Shown: positions 27,557 to 35,694 of the stretch, in pieces
Position numbering within the stretch: position 1 is the stretch's first letter
Layout: every line of letters starts with the position of its first letter
Assembly: GCF_030697925.1 (NCBI RefSeq)
Contig: NZ_JAUYOJ010000173.1
Location: 1 to 64,000 of the forward strand
Origin: Phenylobacterium sp.
GTDB lineage: Bacteria > Pseudomonadota > Alphaproteobacteria > Caulobacterales > Caulobacteraceae
DNA: 64,000 bases
Reading direction: 5' to 3'
The notes under the pieces: generated by a model
What the model saw: the letters and a program-made list of their open reading frames with translations, nothing else
What the model was told of the DNA's origin: nothing
Database searches by the model: none
Position numbers and translations under genes: made by a program

Positions 27557-27799
27557 ATGAGCGAGGGCGCGCCCGCACGGGGCGCGGCCGGCTGGCTAAG
27601 CCTCGCGGCCGCGCCCACCTTCGCCGTGATGGCCCTTCTTACGGCCATGGGCGGCGGGCCGTCCGACATGCTCTGTTCGGCCGGCCCAGCCGCGTCACCG
27701 CTGACCGGAATGACGACGATGTACCTGCTGATGAGCGCCTTCCATTTGGCGCCCTGGCTCAAGCTGATCTCAAACCGACGAACAGGACCATCGACATGA
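27557..27799 (+). CDS. Small two-helix membrane protein
   Basis: An 80-residue protein with two hydrophobic segments, LSLAAAPTFAVMALLTAMGG and the stretch around GMTTMYLLMSAFHLAPWLKL. No family is recognised with certainty. GCAGGAGAAACGG precedes the ATG, and the stop overlaps the GFA start at 27796, which supports it as a real translated gene. Confidence 0.7.
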   Translation: MSEGAPARGAAGWLSLAAAPTFAVMALLTAMGGGPSDMLCSAGPAASPLTGMTTMYLLMSAFHLAPWLKLISNRRTGPST

Positions 27800-28209
27800 A
27801 CGAGCCCTATGCCGGCGGCTGCGCCTGCGGCGCGATCCGTTATGAAATCGCCGAGAAGCCGCTTGTGGAAGTCGACTGCCAATGCCGCGACTGCCAGCGG
27901 ATGAGCGGCACGGGCCACGGATCCTATCTGACCTTCCCGAGCCGCGACAAGGTCACCCTCACGGGCCGGGCGGCGCATTGGGATGTGGCCGGCGACAGCG
28001 GCAATGTGAAGACCCACGCGTTCTGCCCAACCTGCGGATCGCCGGTCTATCTGACCTCAGCGGCCATGCCCGACTTCTTCTCTGTGCATGCGGCGAGCCT
28101 CGATGATCCCGGTCGATTCAAGCCCCAGATGGTGTTCTACACCGCGAGTGGCTTTCCCTGGGACCGCCTCGATCCAGCCCTGGCGAAATTCGAGAAGTTG
28201 CCGACCTGA
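27796..28209 (+). CDS. GFA (glutathione-dependent formaldehyde-activating)-family protein
   Basis: A 137-residue zinc protein with the complete GFA cysteine pattern: GGCACGAIRY, DCQCRDCQRMSG and FCPTCGSPVY. True Gfa enzymes promote S-hydroxymethylglutathione formation, but most family members are uncharacterised. It overlaps the membrane-protein gene by 4 bases. Confidence 0.9.
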   Translation: MNEPYAGGCACGAIRYEIAEKPLVEVDCQCRDCQRMSGTGHGSYLTFPSRDKVTLTGRAAHWDVAGDSGNVKTHAFCPTCGSPVYLTSAAMPDFFSVHAASLDDPGRFKPQMVFYTASGFPWDRLDPALAKFEKLPT

Positions 28210-28243
28210 CCCAGGTCGGCGGCTTGCCGTTCCCGCCATGCAT

Positions 28244-28258
28244 GTTCTATGTTTGTTC
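28244..28258 (+). promoter_or_regulatory. LexA (SOS) box, alphaproteobacterial type
   Basis: GTTC-TATGTTT-GTTC is an exact GTTC-N7-GTTC match, the direct-repeat LexA site of alphaproteobacteria. It lies 31 bases before the 2H-phosphoesterase start codon in an otherwise free intergenic spacer, a typical position for LexA repression. Confidence 0.65.
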
Positions 28259-28288
28259 TCACTCAATGCGCGAGGGGAGAACCTGCAG

Positions 28289-28915
28289 ATGAGCCGGGAA
28301 AGGGACGAATCGAGGCGTGACCCCGGCGGCCTTGCGCAGCTCCCGCTAGCCTTCGACCGTCCCGGCCCGCCAATGGCGGCGACCTGGCGCGACGTCCTCT
28401 ATTTTGCGCTCCTGCCGGACGCTGAGGCCATCGCCCGGATCTCCCGTCTCGAGCTCGGGCTGCGGCGGCGTCTCGGCCGGACGTGGCGGCCGTGCGCGCC
28501 TGCCAGGCTCCATCTCTCACTGTTGGGCGTAGCGGCCGGACCGTTCGCGCGCGCCACCGTGCTGGCCGCGGCCTCGCGGATCGCCGCGGCGGTGGCCTTC
28601 CCACCGTTCGAGGTCGTGCTCACCGGGGCCGCCAGCTTCGGCGGCGGTTCGGTGGTCCTCGGTTGCAGCGAGGGCTCGGCCGCCGCCCTCACCGGGCTGC
28701 ACGATCGGCTGAAGGATGCTGGCGAGGACCTCGGACTGAGGCTTGGCGCGCGCGCCTTCACGCCCCATCTGACCGTCGCCTACGACGAGGTTCCGATTCC
28801 GGAGACGATGCTCGACCCGCCGATCGCCTGGTCGGCCCGGGAGATCGTCCTGGTGTCCAGCGAGCAGGGCAGGGGGCGCCACACCCACCTGGGCCGCTGG
28901 CCGCTGGTCGCTTGA
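28289..28915 (+). CDS. 2'-5' RNA ligase / 2H phosphoesterase family protein
   Basis: A 208-residue protein with the two HxT/S motifs of the 2H phosphoesterase fold, RLHLSLLG and FTPHLTVAYD, about 90 residues apart. Members cleave or form 2'-5' or cyclic phosphodiester bonds in RNA or nucleotides (LigT/ThpR). The ATG at 28289 with GAGGGGAG upstream is chosen; the ORF-track start at 28088 lies in the previous gene. The LexA box upstream predicts induction by DNA damage. Confidence 0.85.
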   Translation: MSRERDESRRDPGGLAQLPLAFDRPGPPMAATWRDVLYFALLPDAEAIARISRLELGLRRRLGRTWRPCAPARLHLSLLGVAAGPFARATVLAAASRIAAAVAFPPFEVVLTGAASFGGGSVVLGCSEGSAAALTGLHDRLKDAGEDLGLRLGARAFTPHLTVAYDEVPIPETMLDPPIAWSAREIVLVSSEQGRGRHTHLGRWPLVA

Positions 28916-28975
28916 CTTCGACGGGAGGTCATCCGATCCGACGGCAGGCGCCGTCGCCGTTCCCTGGAGCCTTGA

Positions 28976-29680
28976 ATGCCGGATCTTTCCGCCTTTCCCA
29001 TCACCAAGCTTTGGCCGGCCAAGCATCCCGATCGTCTGCAGCTTTATTCGCTGCCGACCCCAAATGGCGTGAAGGTCTCCATCATGCTGGAGGAGATCGG
29101 TCTTCCCTACGAGCCGCACCCGGTCGACATCGGCAAGAACGAGAGCTGGAAGCCCGAATACCTGGCGCTGAATCCGAACGGCAAGATCCCGGCGATCATC
29201 GATCCGAACGGGCCGGACGGGGCGCCGCTGGCCCTGTTCGAGTCCGGCGCCATCCTGCTCTACCTCGCGGAGAAGGCCGGCAAGCTGCTCCCGAGCCCGG
29301 CTGCGCGGCGCTACGAGGCCATTCAGTGGGTGTTCTTCCAGATGGCGGCGGTCGGGCCGATGTTCGGCCAGGTCGGCTATTTCAACAAGTTCGCCGGCAG
29401 GGAGGTCGCCGACAAGCGTCCGCTGCAGCGCTATGTCGACGAGTCCAAGCGCCTGCTGGGCGTGCTGGAGAGCCGCCTGGCCGGTCGACGCTGGATCATG
29501 GACGACGACTATTCGATCGCCGACATCTCCCTGGTGGGCTGGGTGCGCAACCTGATCGGCTTCTACGAGGCCGGCGACCTGGTCGAATACGACGCCCTGG
29601 AGCATGTGCCGGTCTGGTTGGAGCGCGCGCTCGCGCGGCCGGCCGTCCAGCGCGGCCTGCAGATCCCCGACCGGTCGTAG
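28976..29680 (+). CDS. Glutathione S-transferase (YfcG/YghU-like)
   Basis: A 234-residue GST with an N-terminal thioredoxin-like domain (YSLPTPNGVKVSIMLEEIGLPYEPHPVDI, LNPNGKIPAIIDP, ESGAILLYLAEK) and an all-helical C-terminal domain. The TPNGVK motif resembles the Nu-class disulfide-bond oxidoreductases YfcG and YghU. It is followed 12 bases later by an ArsC-like reductase gene, so the two may share a thiol-redox role. Confidence 0.9.
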   Translation: MPDLSAFPITKLWPAKHPDRLQLYSLPTPNGVKVSIMLEEIGLPYEPHPVDIGKNESWKPEYLALNPNGKIPAIIDPNGPDGAPLALFESGAILLYLAEKAGKLLPSPAARRYEAIQWVFFQMAAVGPMFGQVGYFNKFAGREVADKRPLQRYVDESKRLLGVLESRLAGRRWIMDDDYSIADISLVGWVRNLIGFYEAGDLVEYDALEHVPVWLERALARPAVQRGLQIPDRS

Positions 29681-29692
29681 GAGAGGCGCGCG

Positions 29693-30040
29693 ATGACCAT
29701 CACCATCTACGGCATCAAGGCCTGCGACACGATGAAGAAGGCCCGGGCCTGGCTGGACGGGCGCGGTGTCGCCTACGCCTTCCACGACTACAAGGCGCTG
29801 GGGATCGATCGGCCGCGGCTGGAACGGTGGATCGGCCAGGTCGGCTGGGAGGTGCTGCTCAACCGCTCGGGGACCACCTTCCGCGCCCTGCCGGACGCCG
29901 CCAAGGTCGGGCTCGATGCGGAGAAGGCCATTGGCCTCATGCTGGCCCAGCCCTCGATCATTAAGCGGCCGGTGGTGGACCTGGGCGAGCGCCTGCTGGT
30001 CGGCTTCAAGCCGGAGATCTACGAAGGGGCGCTGGGCTAG
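29693..30040 (+). CDS. ArsC-family reductase (YffB-like)
   Basis: A 115-residue thioredoxin-fold protein starting YGIKACDTMKKARAWL, with a single Cys near residue 10, and LLNRSGTTFRALP then PSIIKRPVVDLG, the pattern of the ArsC/Spx-related YffB group. It probably works with glutathione as a thiol reductase; arsenate reduction itself is not implied. Likely in an operon with the GST gene. Confidence 0.9.
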   Translation: MTITIYGIKACDTMKKARAWLDGRGVAYAFHDYKALGIDRPRLERWIGQVGWEVLLNRSGTTFRALPDAAKVGLDAEKAIGLMLAQPSIIKRPVVDLGERLLVGFKPEIYEGALG

Positions 30041-30100
30041 TCGGAATTATTTTCGCGGCTCCGCATCCAAAGCCCGCCGCGGCGGCGACTAGAGGGTGAA

Positions 30101-30135
30101 GGAACGGAGAGATGGCTCTCCGTTCCAACGGAGGG
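30101..30135 (+). promoter_or_regulatory. 5'-leader hairpin with alternative pairing to the ribosome-binding site
   Basis: GGAACGGAGAG-ATGG-CTCTCCGTTCC is a perfect 11-bp stem-loop. Its 3' arm can instead pair with the following AACGGAG, which contains the Shine-Dalgarno region of the membrane-protein gene at 30146. Two exclusive structures could therefore expose or hide the ribosome-binding site. An ECF-like GGAAC...CGTT pair is also present but spaced 15 bases, one shorter than usual. Confidence 0.45.
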
Positions 30136-30145
30136 GCGATCACTC

Positions 30146-30583
30146 ATGCAAGACGTGTTTCACAGTTACTGGTGGTTGATCTTCCCGCTGGCCGCCTTCG
30201 CGTTCGGCGCCTGGGACCGCTGGTTGGCCTATAGCCGTTCGCGCGCGCATCTGGAGCTGATCAAGACCTACGCCGCCCAGGGCAAGGAACCGCCGCCCGA
30301 GCTGATGAAGCGCATCCAGGAAGAAGAAGATGACGACGAGGAGAGCGACTGGAGCGGCCTGGGCCGCCGTCACCGCCGCAATAGCAAGCGCCATTCGCGG
30401 CACGACGACATCCGTAGGGTGATCTTCACGGGCGCCTTGGCCGGAGCCTTTTGGATCGCCGCGGAGGCATCGTTGATCAACGGCACCGAGGGGCCGTTCC
30501 GGCTGGTGGCGCTGATCCTGGTCTGCATCTCCGGCGCGACCCTGCTCTCGGTCCTCGTGACCTCCCGCTTTCGTGACAGATGA
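30146..30583 (+). CDS. Membrane protein with acidic linker, cassette A (DUF6249-like)
   Basis: A 145-residue inner-membrane protein. It has one N-terminal helix (WWLIFPLAAFAFGAWDRW), a cytoplasmic linker with KEPPPELMKRI and an acidic run EEEDDDEE followed by a basic stretch, and two C-terminal helices. The linker and layout resemble the protein at 31519 (GATLPPEVIEALT). The stop overlaps the start of the ECF sigma gene (ATGA). It may sense or sequester, by analogy with sigma-linked membrane proteins. Confidence 0.75.
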   Translation: MQDVFHSYWWLIFPLAAFAFGAWDRWLAYSRSRAHLELIKTYAAQGKEPPPELMKRIQEEEDDDEESDWSGLGRRHRRNSKRHSRHDDIRRVIFTGALAGAFWIAAEASLINGTEGPFRLVALILVCISGATLLSVLVTSRFRDR

Positions 30584-31116
30584 ACCCTGCCGCCTTGGAC
30601 GCGACCCTGGTCCGCGCCGCCCAGGGCGGCTCGGAGGAGGCCTTCGCGCGACTGGTGGACCGTCACCAGCAGGCGCTACGCGCCTTCCTGCGCCGGGCCT
30701 GCGGGAACCGGGCCCTGGCCGACGACCTGGCCCAGGAGGCCCTGCTGACGGCCTGGTCGCGGATCGACCGGCTGGACGAGGCGGCCAATGTGCGAGCTTG
30801 GCTGTGCGGGATCGGGTACAACAAGTGCCGGACCGAACTGCGGTCCGGCCGCAGGGTCCGACAACGGGAGGCCGACTACCAGTCGTCCGACCATCGCTCA
30901 ACAGGGGTCGCGCCGGAGGACCGGCTGGCCTTGGAGCAGGCGATGGCCGTCCTGCCGCTGGAGCAGCGGGCCGTGGTGGCCCTCTGTCTGGCCGCGGAGT
31001 TCAGCCACGCCGATGCGGCCGAGGCGCTCGGCCTCCCGCTCGGCACGGTGAAGTCTCATGTGACGCGCGGACGCGCGCGGCTCATGGAAGCCTTGGGAGT
31101 GCGTGATGAGCGATGA
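30580..31116 (+). CDS. ECF-type RNA polymerase sigma factor, cassette A
   Basis: A 178-residue sigma-70-family protein. Region 2 (EEAFARLVDRHQQALRAFLRRACGNRALADDLAQEALLTAWSRI, about 15-75) and region 4 (LPLEQRAVVALCLAAEFSHADAAEALGLPLGTVKSHVTRGRARL, about 120-170) are separated by a short linker, and regions 1 and 3 are absent, as in ECF factors. Both junctions overlap its neighbours, so it is translationally coupled in a three-gene cassette. Confidence 0.9.
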   Translation: MNPAALDATLVRAAQGGSEEAFARLVDRHQQALRAFLRRACGNRALADDLAQEALLTAWSRIDRLDEAANVRAWLCGIGYNKCRTELRSGRRVRQREADYQSSDHRSTGVAPEDRLALEQAMAVLPLEQRAVVALCLAAEFSHADAAEALGLPLGTVKSHVTRGRARLMEALGVRDER

Positions 31117-31414
31117 CGACGCCAGGCTGGCCGCCTTCTTCGCGGCCTCGGAGCCTCCGGCCAGGGACCTCGCCTTCTCGGCCGGGGTGATGGAGGCGGT
31201 CGCCCGGGCGCGGTTCCGGCGGGAAATGGCGCGTCTGGCCCTGTTCAGCCTGGTGGGCGGCGTGGTCCTCTGGGCGGTATGGCCCAGCCTCGCGCCGGTG
31301 TTGGTCCAGGTCGGCGGCGGGCTGGCGCCGGCCGGCGCGGCCCTGGTGGTCGCCGCCGCGGTGCTGCTGCTGGCCGACGGTCGAGCCATGTCGGCTCTCG
31401 GTTTGCGATCATGA
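31106..31414 (+). CDS. Small two-TM protein after ECF sigma, cassette A (possible anti-sigma)
   Basis: A 102-residue protein with a short cytoplasmic N-terminus (SDDDARLAAFFAASEPPARD) and two hydrophobic helices. It starts inside the end of the sigma gene (ATG 31106 or GTG 31103). Position, size and topology suggest a membrane partner or anti-sigma, but no zinc-anti-sigma motif (HxxxCxxC) is present. It parallels the protein at 32498. Confidence 0.65.
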   Translation: MSDDDARLAAFFAASEPPARDLAFSAGVMEAVARARFRREMARLALFSLVGGVVLWAVWPSLAPVLVQVGGGLAPAGAALVVAAAVLLLADGRAMSALGLRS

Positions 31415-31518
31415 CGAACATTTCATGCCAAGCTTTGCATCTGTACGCAGGGCCCGGCGCCTCTTTCCTTTCAGAACGGGGCTGATACGCCCGGCAATCC
31501 TGAAGAGGGGAAGACGAG

Positions 31519-31890
31519 ATGGAAATTCTGATCCCAATCACGATGTTCGCCATGATCGCGGCGATCGTCATCGCGCCACGCTGGTTCAAGAGCCAGGAAC
31601 GCCAGAAACTGCAAGAGACCCTGCGGGCCTCTATCGAGAAGGGCGCGACCCTTCCGCCGGAAGTGATCGAAGCCCTGACCAGCGACGTGAAGGCGCCGCC
31701 TTCGCCATACAAGGATCTCCGCTCCGGCATCGTCTGGCTGGGCGTGGCCATCGGCTTCGCGGCCCTGGGCTTCGCGATCAGTTTCGAAGAGCCCGACGCC
31801 CTCTATCCGTTGCTGGGCATCGCCGCCTTCCCGGGCTTCATCGGCCTGGCCCTGATCGCCCTGTCTTTCGTCACCCGCGGCAAGAACTGA
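31519..31890 (+). CDS. DUF6249-like membrane protein, cassette B
   Basis: A 123-residue protein with an N-terminal helix (MEILIPITMFAMIAAIVIAP), a cytoplasmic linker (TLRASIEKGATLPPEVIEAL) and two C-terminal helices. It shares layout and the PPE-type linker with the protein at 30146. GAGGGGAAGACG precedes the start. A second ECF sigma gene follows after 33 bases. Confidence 0.8.
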   Translation: MEILIPITMFAMIAAIVIAPRWFKSQERQKLQETLRASIEKGATLPPEVIEALTSDVKAPPSPYKDLRSGIVWLGVAIGFAALGFAISFEEPDALYPLLGIAAFPGFIGLALIALSFVTRGKN

Positions 31891-31923
31891 AACGCCCTCT
31901 AGAGGGGATGGGGAAAAGCCCAA

Positions 31924-32505
31924 ATGTCGGGCGCTAACACTACAAGGCTGGCCAATCTCCACGACGTGGAACTGGCCGCCCTGGCGGCGGCGGGAGACCG
32001 TGCGGCCTTCGGGGAGTTGGTCCGCAGGCATGGCTCGGCCGTGCGCGGCCTGCTGCGGCGGATGGGCTCCCCGCCGGCCGAGGCCGACGACGTCGCCCAG
32101 GACGCGTTCCTGACGGCCTTCGAGCGGATCCGCGAGTTCCGCGGTGAAGGGGCCTTCGCCGCCTGGGTCAAGAAGATCGCGGCTCGGCTCTATCTGCGCC
32201 GCCTGCAACGCGAGCGGAGATTGGCGGGCCTGGCCCAGGAAGCCGAGGACGCCGCCATCGACGCCCATCAGCCGGATGCGGCGGGGCGGATCGACCTGGA
32301 CGAGGGGTTGAAGTCGCTGGGAGCGGCCGAAAGGCTGTGCGTGTCCATGTGCTACGGCGCGGGTCTTTCCCACGCCGAGACGGCAGAAGCCTTGAACCTG
32401 CCGCTTGGAACGGTCAAATCGCATGTCAAACGTGGTCTGGAGAAGCTCAGAACGCGACTGGCGCCTGCCGGCGCTGCACTTGAAGGGAAGCAGGGCAATG
32501 GCTGA
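31924..32505 (+). CDS. ECF-type RNA polymerase sigma factor, cassette B
   Basis: A 193-residue sigma factor with region 2 (DRAAFGELVRRHGSAVRGLLRRMGSPPAEADDVAQDAFLTAFERI) and region 4 (AERLCVSMCYGAGLSHAETAEALNLPLGTVKSHVKRGLEKLRTRL). The region 4 core matches that of the sigma at 30580 closely (ALxLPLGTVKSHVxRG), supporting a shared origin. Its end overlaps the next gene by 8 bases. Confidence 0.9.
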   Translation: MSGANTTRLANLHDVELAALAAAGDRAAFGELVRRHGSAVRGLLRRMGSPPAEADDVAQDAFLTAFERIREFRGEGAFAAWVKKIAARLYLRRLQRERRLAGLAQEAEDAAIDAHQPDAAGRIDLDEGLKSLGAAERLCVSMCYGAGLSHAETAEALNLPLGTVKSHVKRGLEKLRTRLAPAGAALEGKQGNG

Positions 32506-32878
32506 GCTTGAATTCGAGCGGCGTCTGGAACGCCTTTTCGGCGACGCGCCGGCCTTCTCCGACGAGAAGGCTTTCGCCATGGCGGTGGAACGCAAGCTGG
32601 CGCGGGGCTGGACCCTGCGCCGGATGCTGATCGGCGCGGCCGGCCTGGTCGGCGGCGTGGTCGGCGCGAGCCAGCTCATCCTCTCCAACTTCGTGGGGCA
32701 GGTCGAGGCCGCCTCGGAGGGGTCGAGCCGCGTCCTGCGCGCCGGCGTGGCCGAATGGGCGCCGCGGGTTGAGCTGCTTTCGGCGCTGCCCGACGGCTCT
32801 TCGGTGGTATGGATCGCCAGCGGCCTTGCGGTCCTGGCCATGGGGTTCGTGCTGACCCGCGTCATCGAGGAGTTCTAG
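32498..32878 (+). CDS. Two-TM protein after ECF sigma, cassette B (possible anti-sigma)
   Basis: A 126-residue protein with a soluble N-terminal region (FERRLERLFGDAPAFSDEKAFAMAVERKLARGW), a first helix (MLIGAAGLVGGVVGASQLIL), a periplasmic loop and a second helix near the C-terminus. The N-terminal segment resembles sigma-binding regions of small anti-sigmas, but this is inference. ATG at 32498 has GGGAAGCAGGG upstream. panB starts 3 bases after its stop. Confidence 0.65.
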   Translation: MAELEFERRLERLFGDAPAFSDEKAFAMAVERKLARGWTLRRMLIGAAGLVGGVVGASQLILSNFVGQVEAASEGSSRVLRAGVAEWAPRVELLSALPDGSSVVWIASGLAVLAMGFVLTRVIEEF

Positions 32879-32881
32879 TTC

Positions 32882-33709
32882 ATGTCGGCCCAGCGTCAGG
32901 AAACGGTCAAGCGGCTCGCCGCCCCGGATATCACCGCGCGCAAGGGCGGGGTGCCGGTGGTCTGCCTGACCGCCTACACCGCGCCGATGGCCGAACTGCT
33001 GGATGAGCACTGCGACCTGATGCTGGTGGGGGACTCCCTCGGTATGGTGGTCCACGGTCTGCCGAACACGGTGGGCGTGACCCTTGATATGATGATCCTG
33101 CACGGCCAGGCGGTGATGCGCACCGCCCGGCGGGCCATGGTGGTCGTCGACATGCCCTTTGGCTCCTACGAAGGCGCGCCCGAGACCGCCTACGCCAACG
33201 CCGCGCGGATCATGAAGGAAACCGGCTGCCAGGCCGTGAAGGTCGAGAGCGGCGCCATCGTGGTCGACACTATCGACTACCTGGTCAAGCGCGGCATCCC
33301 GGTCATGGGCCATGTGGGCCTACGGCCCCAGGCGGTGAACGTCGACGGCGGCTTCAAGGCCAAGGGCAAGGGCGCCGACGAGCGCGCCCGCATCCTGATC
33401 GAGGCCAAGGCCACTGCCAACGCCGGCGCCTTCGCCGTGGTGGTCGAGGGCGTGGCCGAGGGCCTGGCCCGTGAGATCACCGAGGCCATCAGCGTCCCGA
33501 CTATCGGCATCGGCGCCTCGTCCGGCTGTGACGGCCAGATCCTGGTCACCGACGACATGCTGGGCCTGTTCGACTGGACGCCCAAGTTCGTCCGCCGCTA
33601 CGCCGACCTGCGCGGCGAGATCTCCAAGGCCGTCGCCGGCTACGCCGAGGACGTCCGCCAGCGCCGCTTCCCCGGCCCGGCCGAGATCTATTTCGCCAAG
33701 GCGGGGTAG
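32882..33709 (+). CDS. panB: 3-methyl-2-oxobutanoate hydroxymethyltransferase (ketopantoate hydroxymethyltransferase)
   Basis: A 275-residue enzyme that adds a hydroxymethyl group from methylene-THF to alpha-ketoisovalerate, the first committed step of pantothenate and CoA synthesis. The conserved segments [38 protein letters not shown] and [23 protein letters not shown] include the Mg-binding Asp residues and the catalytic Glu region. It lies directly behind the ECF cassette B, possibly as read-through. Confidence 0.95.
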   Translation: MSAQRQETVKRLAAPDITARKGGVPVVCLTAYTAPMAELLDEHCDLMLVGDSLGMVVHGLPNTVGVTLDMMILHGQAVMRTARRAMVVVDMPFGSYEGAPETAYANAARIMKETGCQAVKVESGAIVVDTIDYLVKRGIPVMGHVGLRPQAVNVDGGFKAKGKGADERARILIEAKATANAGAFAVVVEGVAEGLAREITEAISVPTIGIGASSGCDGQILVTDDMLGLFDWTPKFVRRYADLRGEISKAVAGYAEDVRQRRFPGPAEIYFAKAG

Positions 33710-33852
33710 GGCGCGGCGCGGTCGGATAGAGCCGCTCAATCCTGCCTATAAATTAAATCGATTAGGTCTATCGCGTAGTCGGTCCATACTTCCGCCGACG
33801 GCGAATTCGCGCACCGGCCTTCAAGGTGCGCCGCGCTTCAAGGGAGAAGACC

Positions 33853-34272
33853 ATGAGCCTCGCGACCAGCAAGACCCTGCAGAACCTGAAAGACGCCTTC
33901 GCCGGCGAGAGCCAGGCGAACCGGCGCTACCTCTATTTCGCCCAGAAGGCCGACGTGGAAGGCTACAACGACGTGGCTGCTGTGTTCCGCTCGACAGCCG
34001 AAGGCGAGACCGGCCACGCCCACGGGCACCTGGAATTCATGGAAGCCGTCGGCGATCCCGCCACCGGCCTGCCCATCGGCGCCACCGGCAACAACCTGAA
34101 GGCCGCCATCGCCGGCGAGACCCACGAATACACCGACATGTATCCGGGCATGGCGCGCACCGCCCGCGACGAGGGCTTCGAGGAAATCGCCGACTGGTTC
34201 GAGACCCTCGCCAAGGCCGAGAAGTCCCACGCCGGCCGCTTCCAACGCGCCCTGGACACCCTGGACGCCTAA
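33853..34272 (+). CDS. Rubrerythrin (short form)
   Basis: A 139-residue ferritin-like diiron protein with ExxH motifs ([13 protein letters not shown] and EKSHAGRF) and conserved Glu residues in [13 protein letters not shown], but without a C-terminal rubredoxin domain. Such short rubrerythrins reduce peroxides or handle iron. AAGGGAGAAG precedes the ATG at 33853. An AT-rich patch at 33750-33775 probably holds its promoter. It leads a cluster with the Fe-S protein and DUF3501. Confidence 0.9.
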   Translation: MSLATSKTLQNLKDAFAGESQANRRYLYFAQKADVEGYNDVAAVFRSTAEGETGHAHGHLEFMEAVGDPATGLPIGATGNNLKAAIAGETHEYTDMYPGMARTARDEGFEEIADWFETLAKAEKSHAGRFQRALDTLDA

Positions 34273-34280
34273 GGTCCCGC

Positions 34281-34304
34281 CGGGCGGCGCAGCGTCGCCG
34301 CCCG
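34281..34304 (+). terminator. Perfect hairpin between rubrerythrin and the Fe-S protein
   Basis: CGGGCGGCG-CAGCGT-CGCCGCCCG is a perfect 9-bp stem 9 bases after the rubrerythrin stop, with no T-run. It may lower read-through into the next gene or stabilise the rubrerythrin mRNA. Confidence 0.4.
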
Positions 34305-34328
34305 AAGCCTTCTGATTGCGAGGTCTAT

Positions 34329-35684
34329 GTGGCCGACAGTCCCGCCCGCGAGGGCAGCCTCGACGCGCCCTTCCGCCATCCCATCGCCTGGCAGGACGAG
34401 GCCTATTACGACCTGGCCGCCGTCGAGAAGGAGATGGAGCGGCAGTTCGACGTCTGTCACACCTGCCGGCGCTGCTTCAACCTCTGCGACAGCTTCCCGC
34501 GACTGTTCGACCTGATCGACGAGTCCAAGACCGGCGAGCTCGATAGCGTGGCCAAGAGCGACTACGCCAAGGTCGATGAAGCCTGCACGCTTTGCGACAT
34601 GTGCTTCCTCACCAAGTGCCCCTATGTCCCGCCGCACCCCTTCGACATCGACATCCCGCACCTGATCCTGCGCTATCGCGCCGCCAAGCGCCGGGCAGGG
34701 GAGGTCCAGTTCATCCGCGAGCAGCTGGGCGAGACCGACCGCAACGGCAAGCTCGCCAAGCCCGTGGCGCGCCTGGCCAACTGGGCCACGGCGCGCAAGA
34801 ACACCCCGCTGCGCAAGCTGCTCGAGGCCATCGCCCAGATCGACGCCGAGGCCGTGCTGCCGAAGTACCATTCCAAGACCGCCACGGACCGGCTGAAGGT
34901 CCCGGTGCCGCCGAACCCAGCCGGGCCGGCCGTCGGCCAGCGCAAGGCGGTGCTCTACGCCACCTGCTTCGTCGACTACAACCAGCCCGACACCGCCGTC
35001 GCGGCGGCCCGGGTCCTGGCCCTGCAAGGGGTCCAGGCCGAGCTGCTCTATCCGGAGTGCTGCGGCATGCCCCAGCTGGAGGCCGGCGACCTGGCCGACG
35101 TGGCCGGCCGTGCGGAACGCCTCGCCGCAGCCTTCGCCCCCTATATCGACCAGGGCTACGAGGTGATCGCGCTCACCGCCAGCTGCGGCCTGATGATGAA
35201 GTTCGAGTGGCCGCTGATGCTGCCGGAGAACCACGCGGTCCTGCGCCTGGCCGCCGCCACCCGCGACATCAGCGAATATGTGGTCGACATCGCCAAGACC
35301 CACGGGCTGGCCCCGGGCCTGTCGCCGGTCGAGGGTGGAGTGACGGTGCATCATGCCTGCCACGCCCGGGCGCAGAACATGGGCCAGAAATCGGCCGAGA
35401 TGCTGCGCCTGATCCCCGACACCGCCGTCGAGGTGGTGGAGCGCTGCTCCGGCCACGGCGGCACCTTCGGCGTCATGAAAGCCACCCACCCGGTCGCGCG
35501 CAAGGTGGGCCGCCCCGCCGCCCGCGCCGTGGCCCAGAAGGCGAGCGCCGAGCTCTGTTCCGACTGCCCGCTCGCCTGCAAGCACCTGGGCCAACTGCTG
35601 ATCGTCGAGACTGGAGCCGACCAGGCCCAGCCGCGCCAGTCCCATCCCATCGAGATTTTCGCCCGTGCCTATGGCGCGCTCTGA
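34329..35684 (+). CDS. Heterodisulfide-reductase-like (Fe-S) oxidoreductase with CCG domains
   Basis: A protein of about 451 residues. It has two 4Fe-4S motifs ([15 protein letters not shown] and [17 protein letters not shown]) near residues 35-110 and two cysteine-rich CCG domains further on (YPECCGMPQ and [13 protein letters not shown]...CSGHGG), like GlpC and HdrD. It would pass electrons between a quinone or small donor and a partner. The GTG at 34329 (GCGAGG upstream) is the best start; the ORF-track start at 33471 runs through panB and rubrerythrin. Its partner is probably the DUF3501 protein. Confidence 0.85.
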   Translation: MADSPAREGSLDAPFRHPIAWQDEAYYDLAAVEKEMERQFDVCHTCRRCFNLCDSFPRLFDLIDESKTGELDSVAKSDYAKVDEACTLCDMCFLTKCPYVPPHPFDIDIPHLILRYRAAKRRAGEVQFIREQLGETDRNGKLAKPVARLANWATARKNTPLRKLLEAIAQIDAEAVLPKYHSKTATDRLKVPVPPNPAGPAVGQRKAVLYATCFVDYNQPDTAVAAARVLALQGVQAELLYPECCGMPQLEAGDLADVAGRAERLAAAFAPYIDQGYEVIALTASCGLMMKFEWPLMLPENHAVLRLAAATRDISEYVVDIAKTHGLAPGLSPVEGGVTVHHACHARAQNMGQKSAEMLRLIPDTAVEVVERCSGHGGTFGVMKATHPVARKVGRPAARAVAQKASAELCSDCPLACKHLGQLLIVETGADQAQPRQSHPIEIFARAYGAL

Positions 35685-35694
35685 AGGAGGTCCC

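Noticed and set aside
30101-30124. GGAAC...CGTT as an ECF-sigma promoter before cassette A
   Set aside because: The spacer is 15 bases instead of 16-17 and the start point would fall inside the ribosome-binding site; the hairpin explains the bases better.
33750-33780. AT-rich patch before rubrerythrin as an iron- or redox-regulator site
   Set aside because: TTAAATCGATTAGG is suggestive but fits no motif well enough to name a regulator; it is treated only as probable promoter DNA.
33471-34328. N-terminal extension of the Fe-S protein ORF through panB and rubrerythrin
   Set aside because: The extension is an out-of-frame reading of two known genes; the real protein begins near the GTG at 34329.
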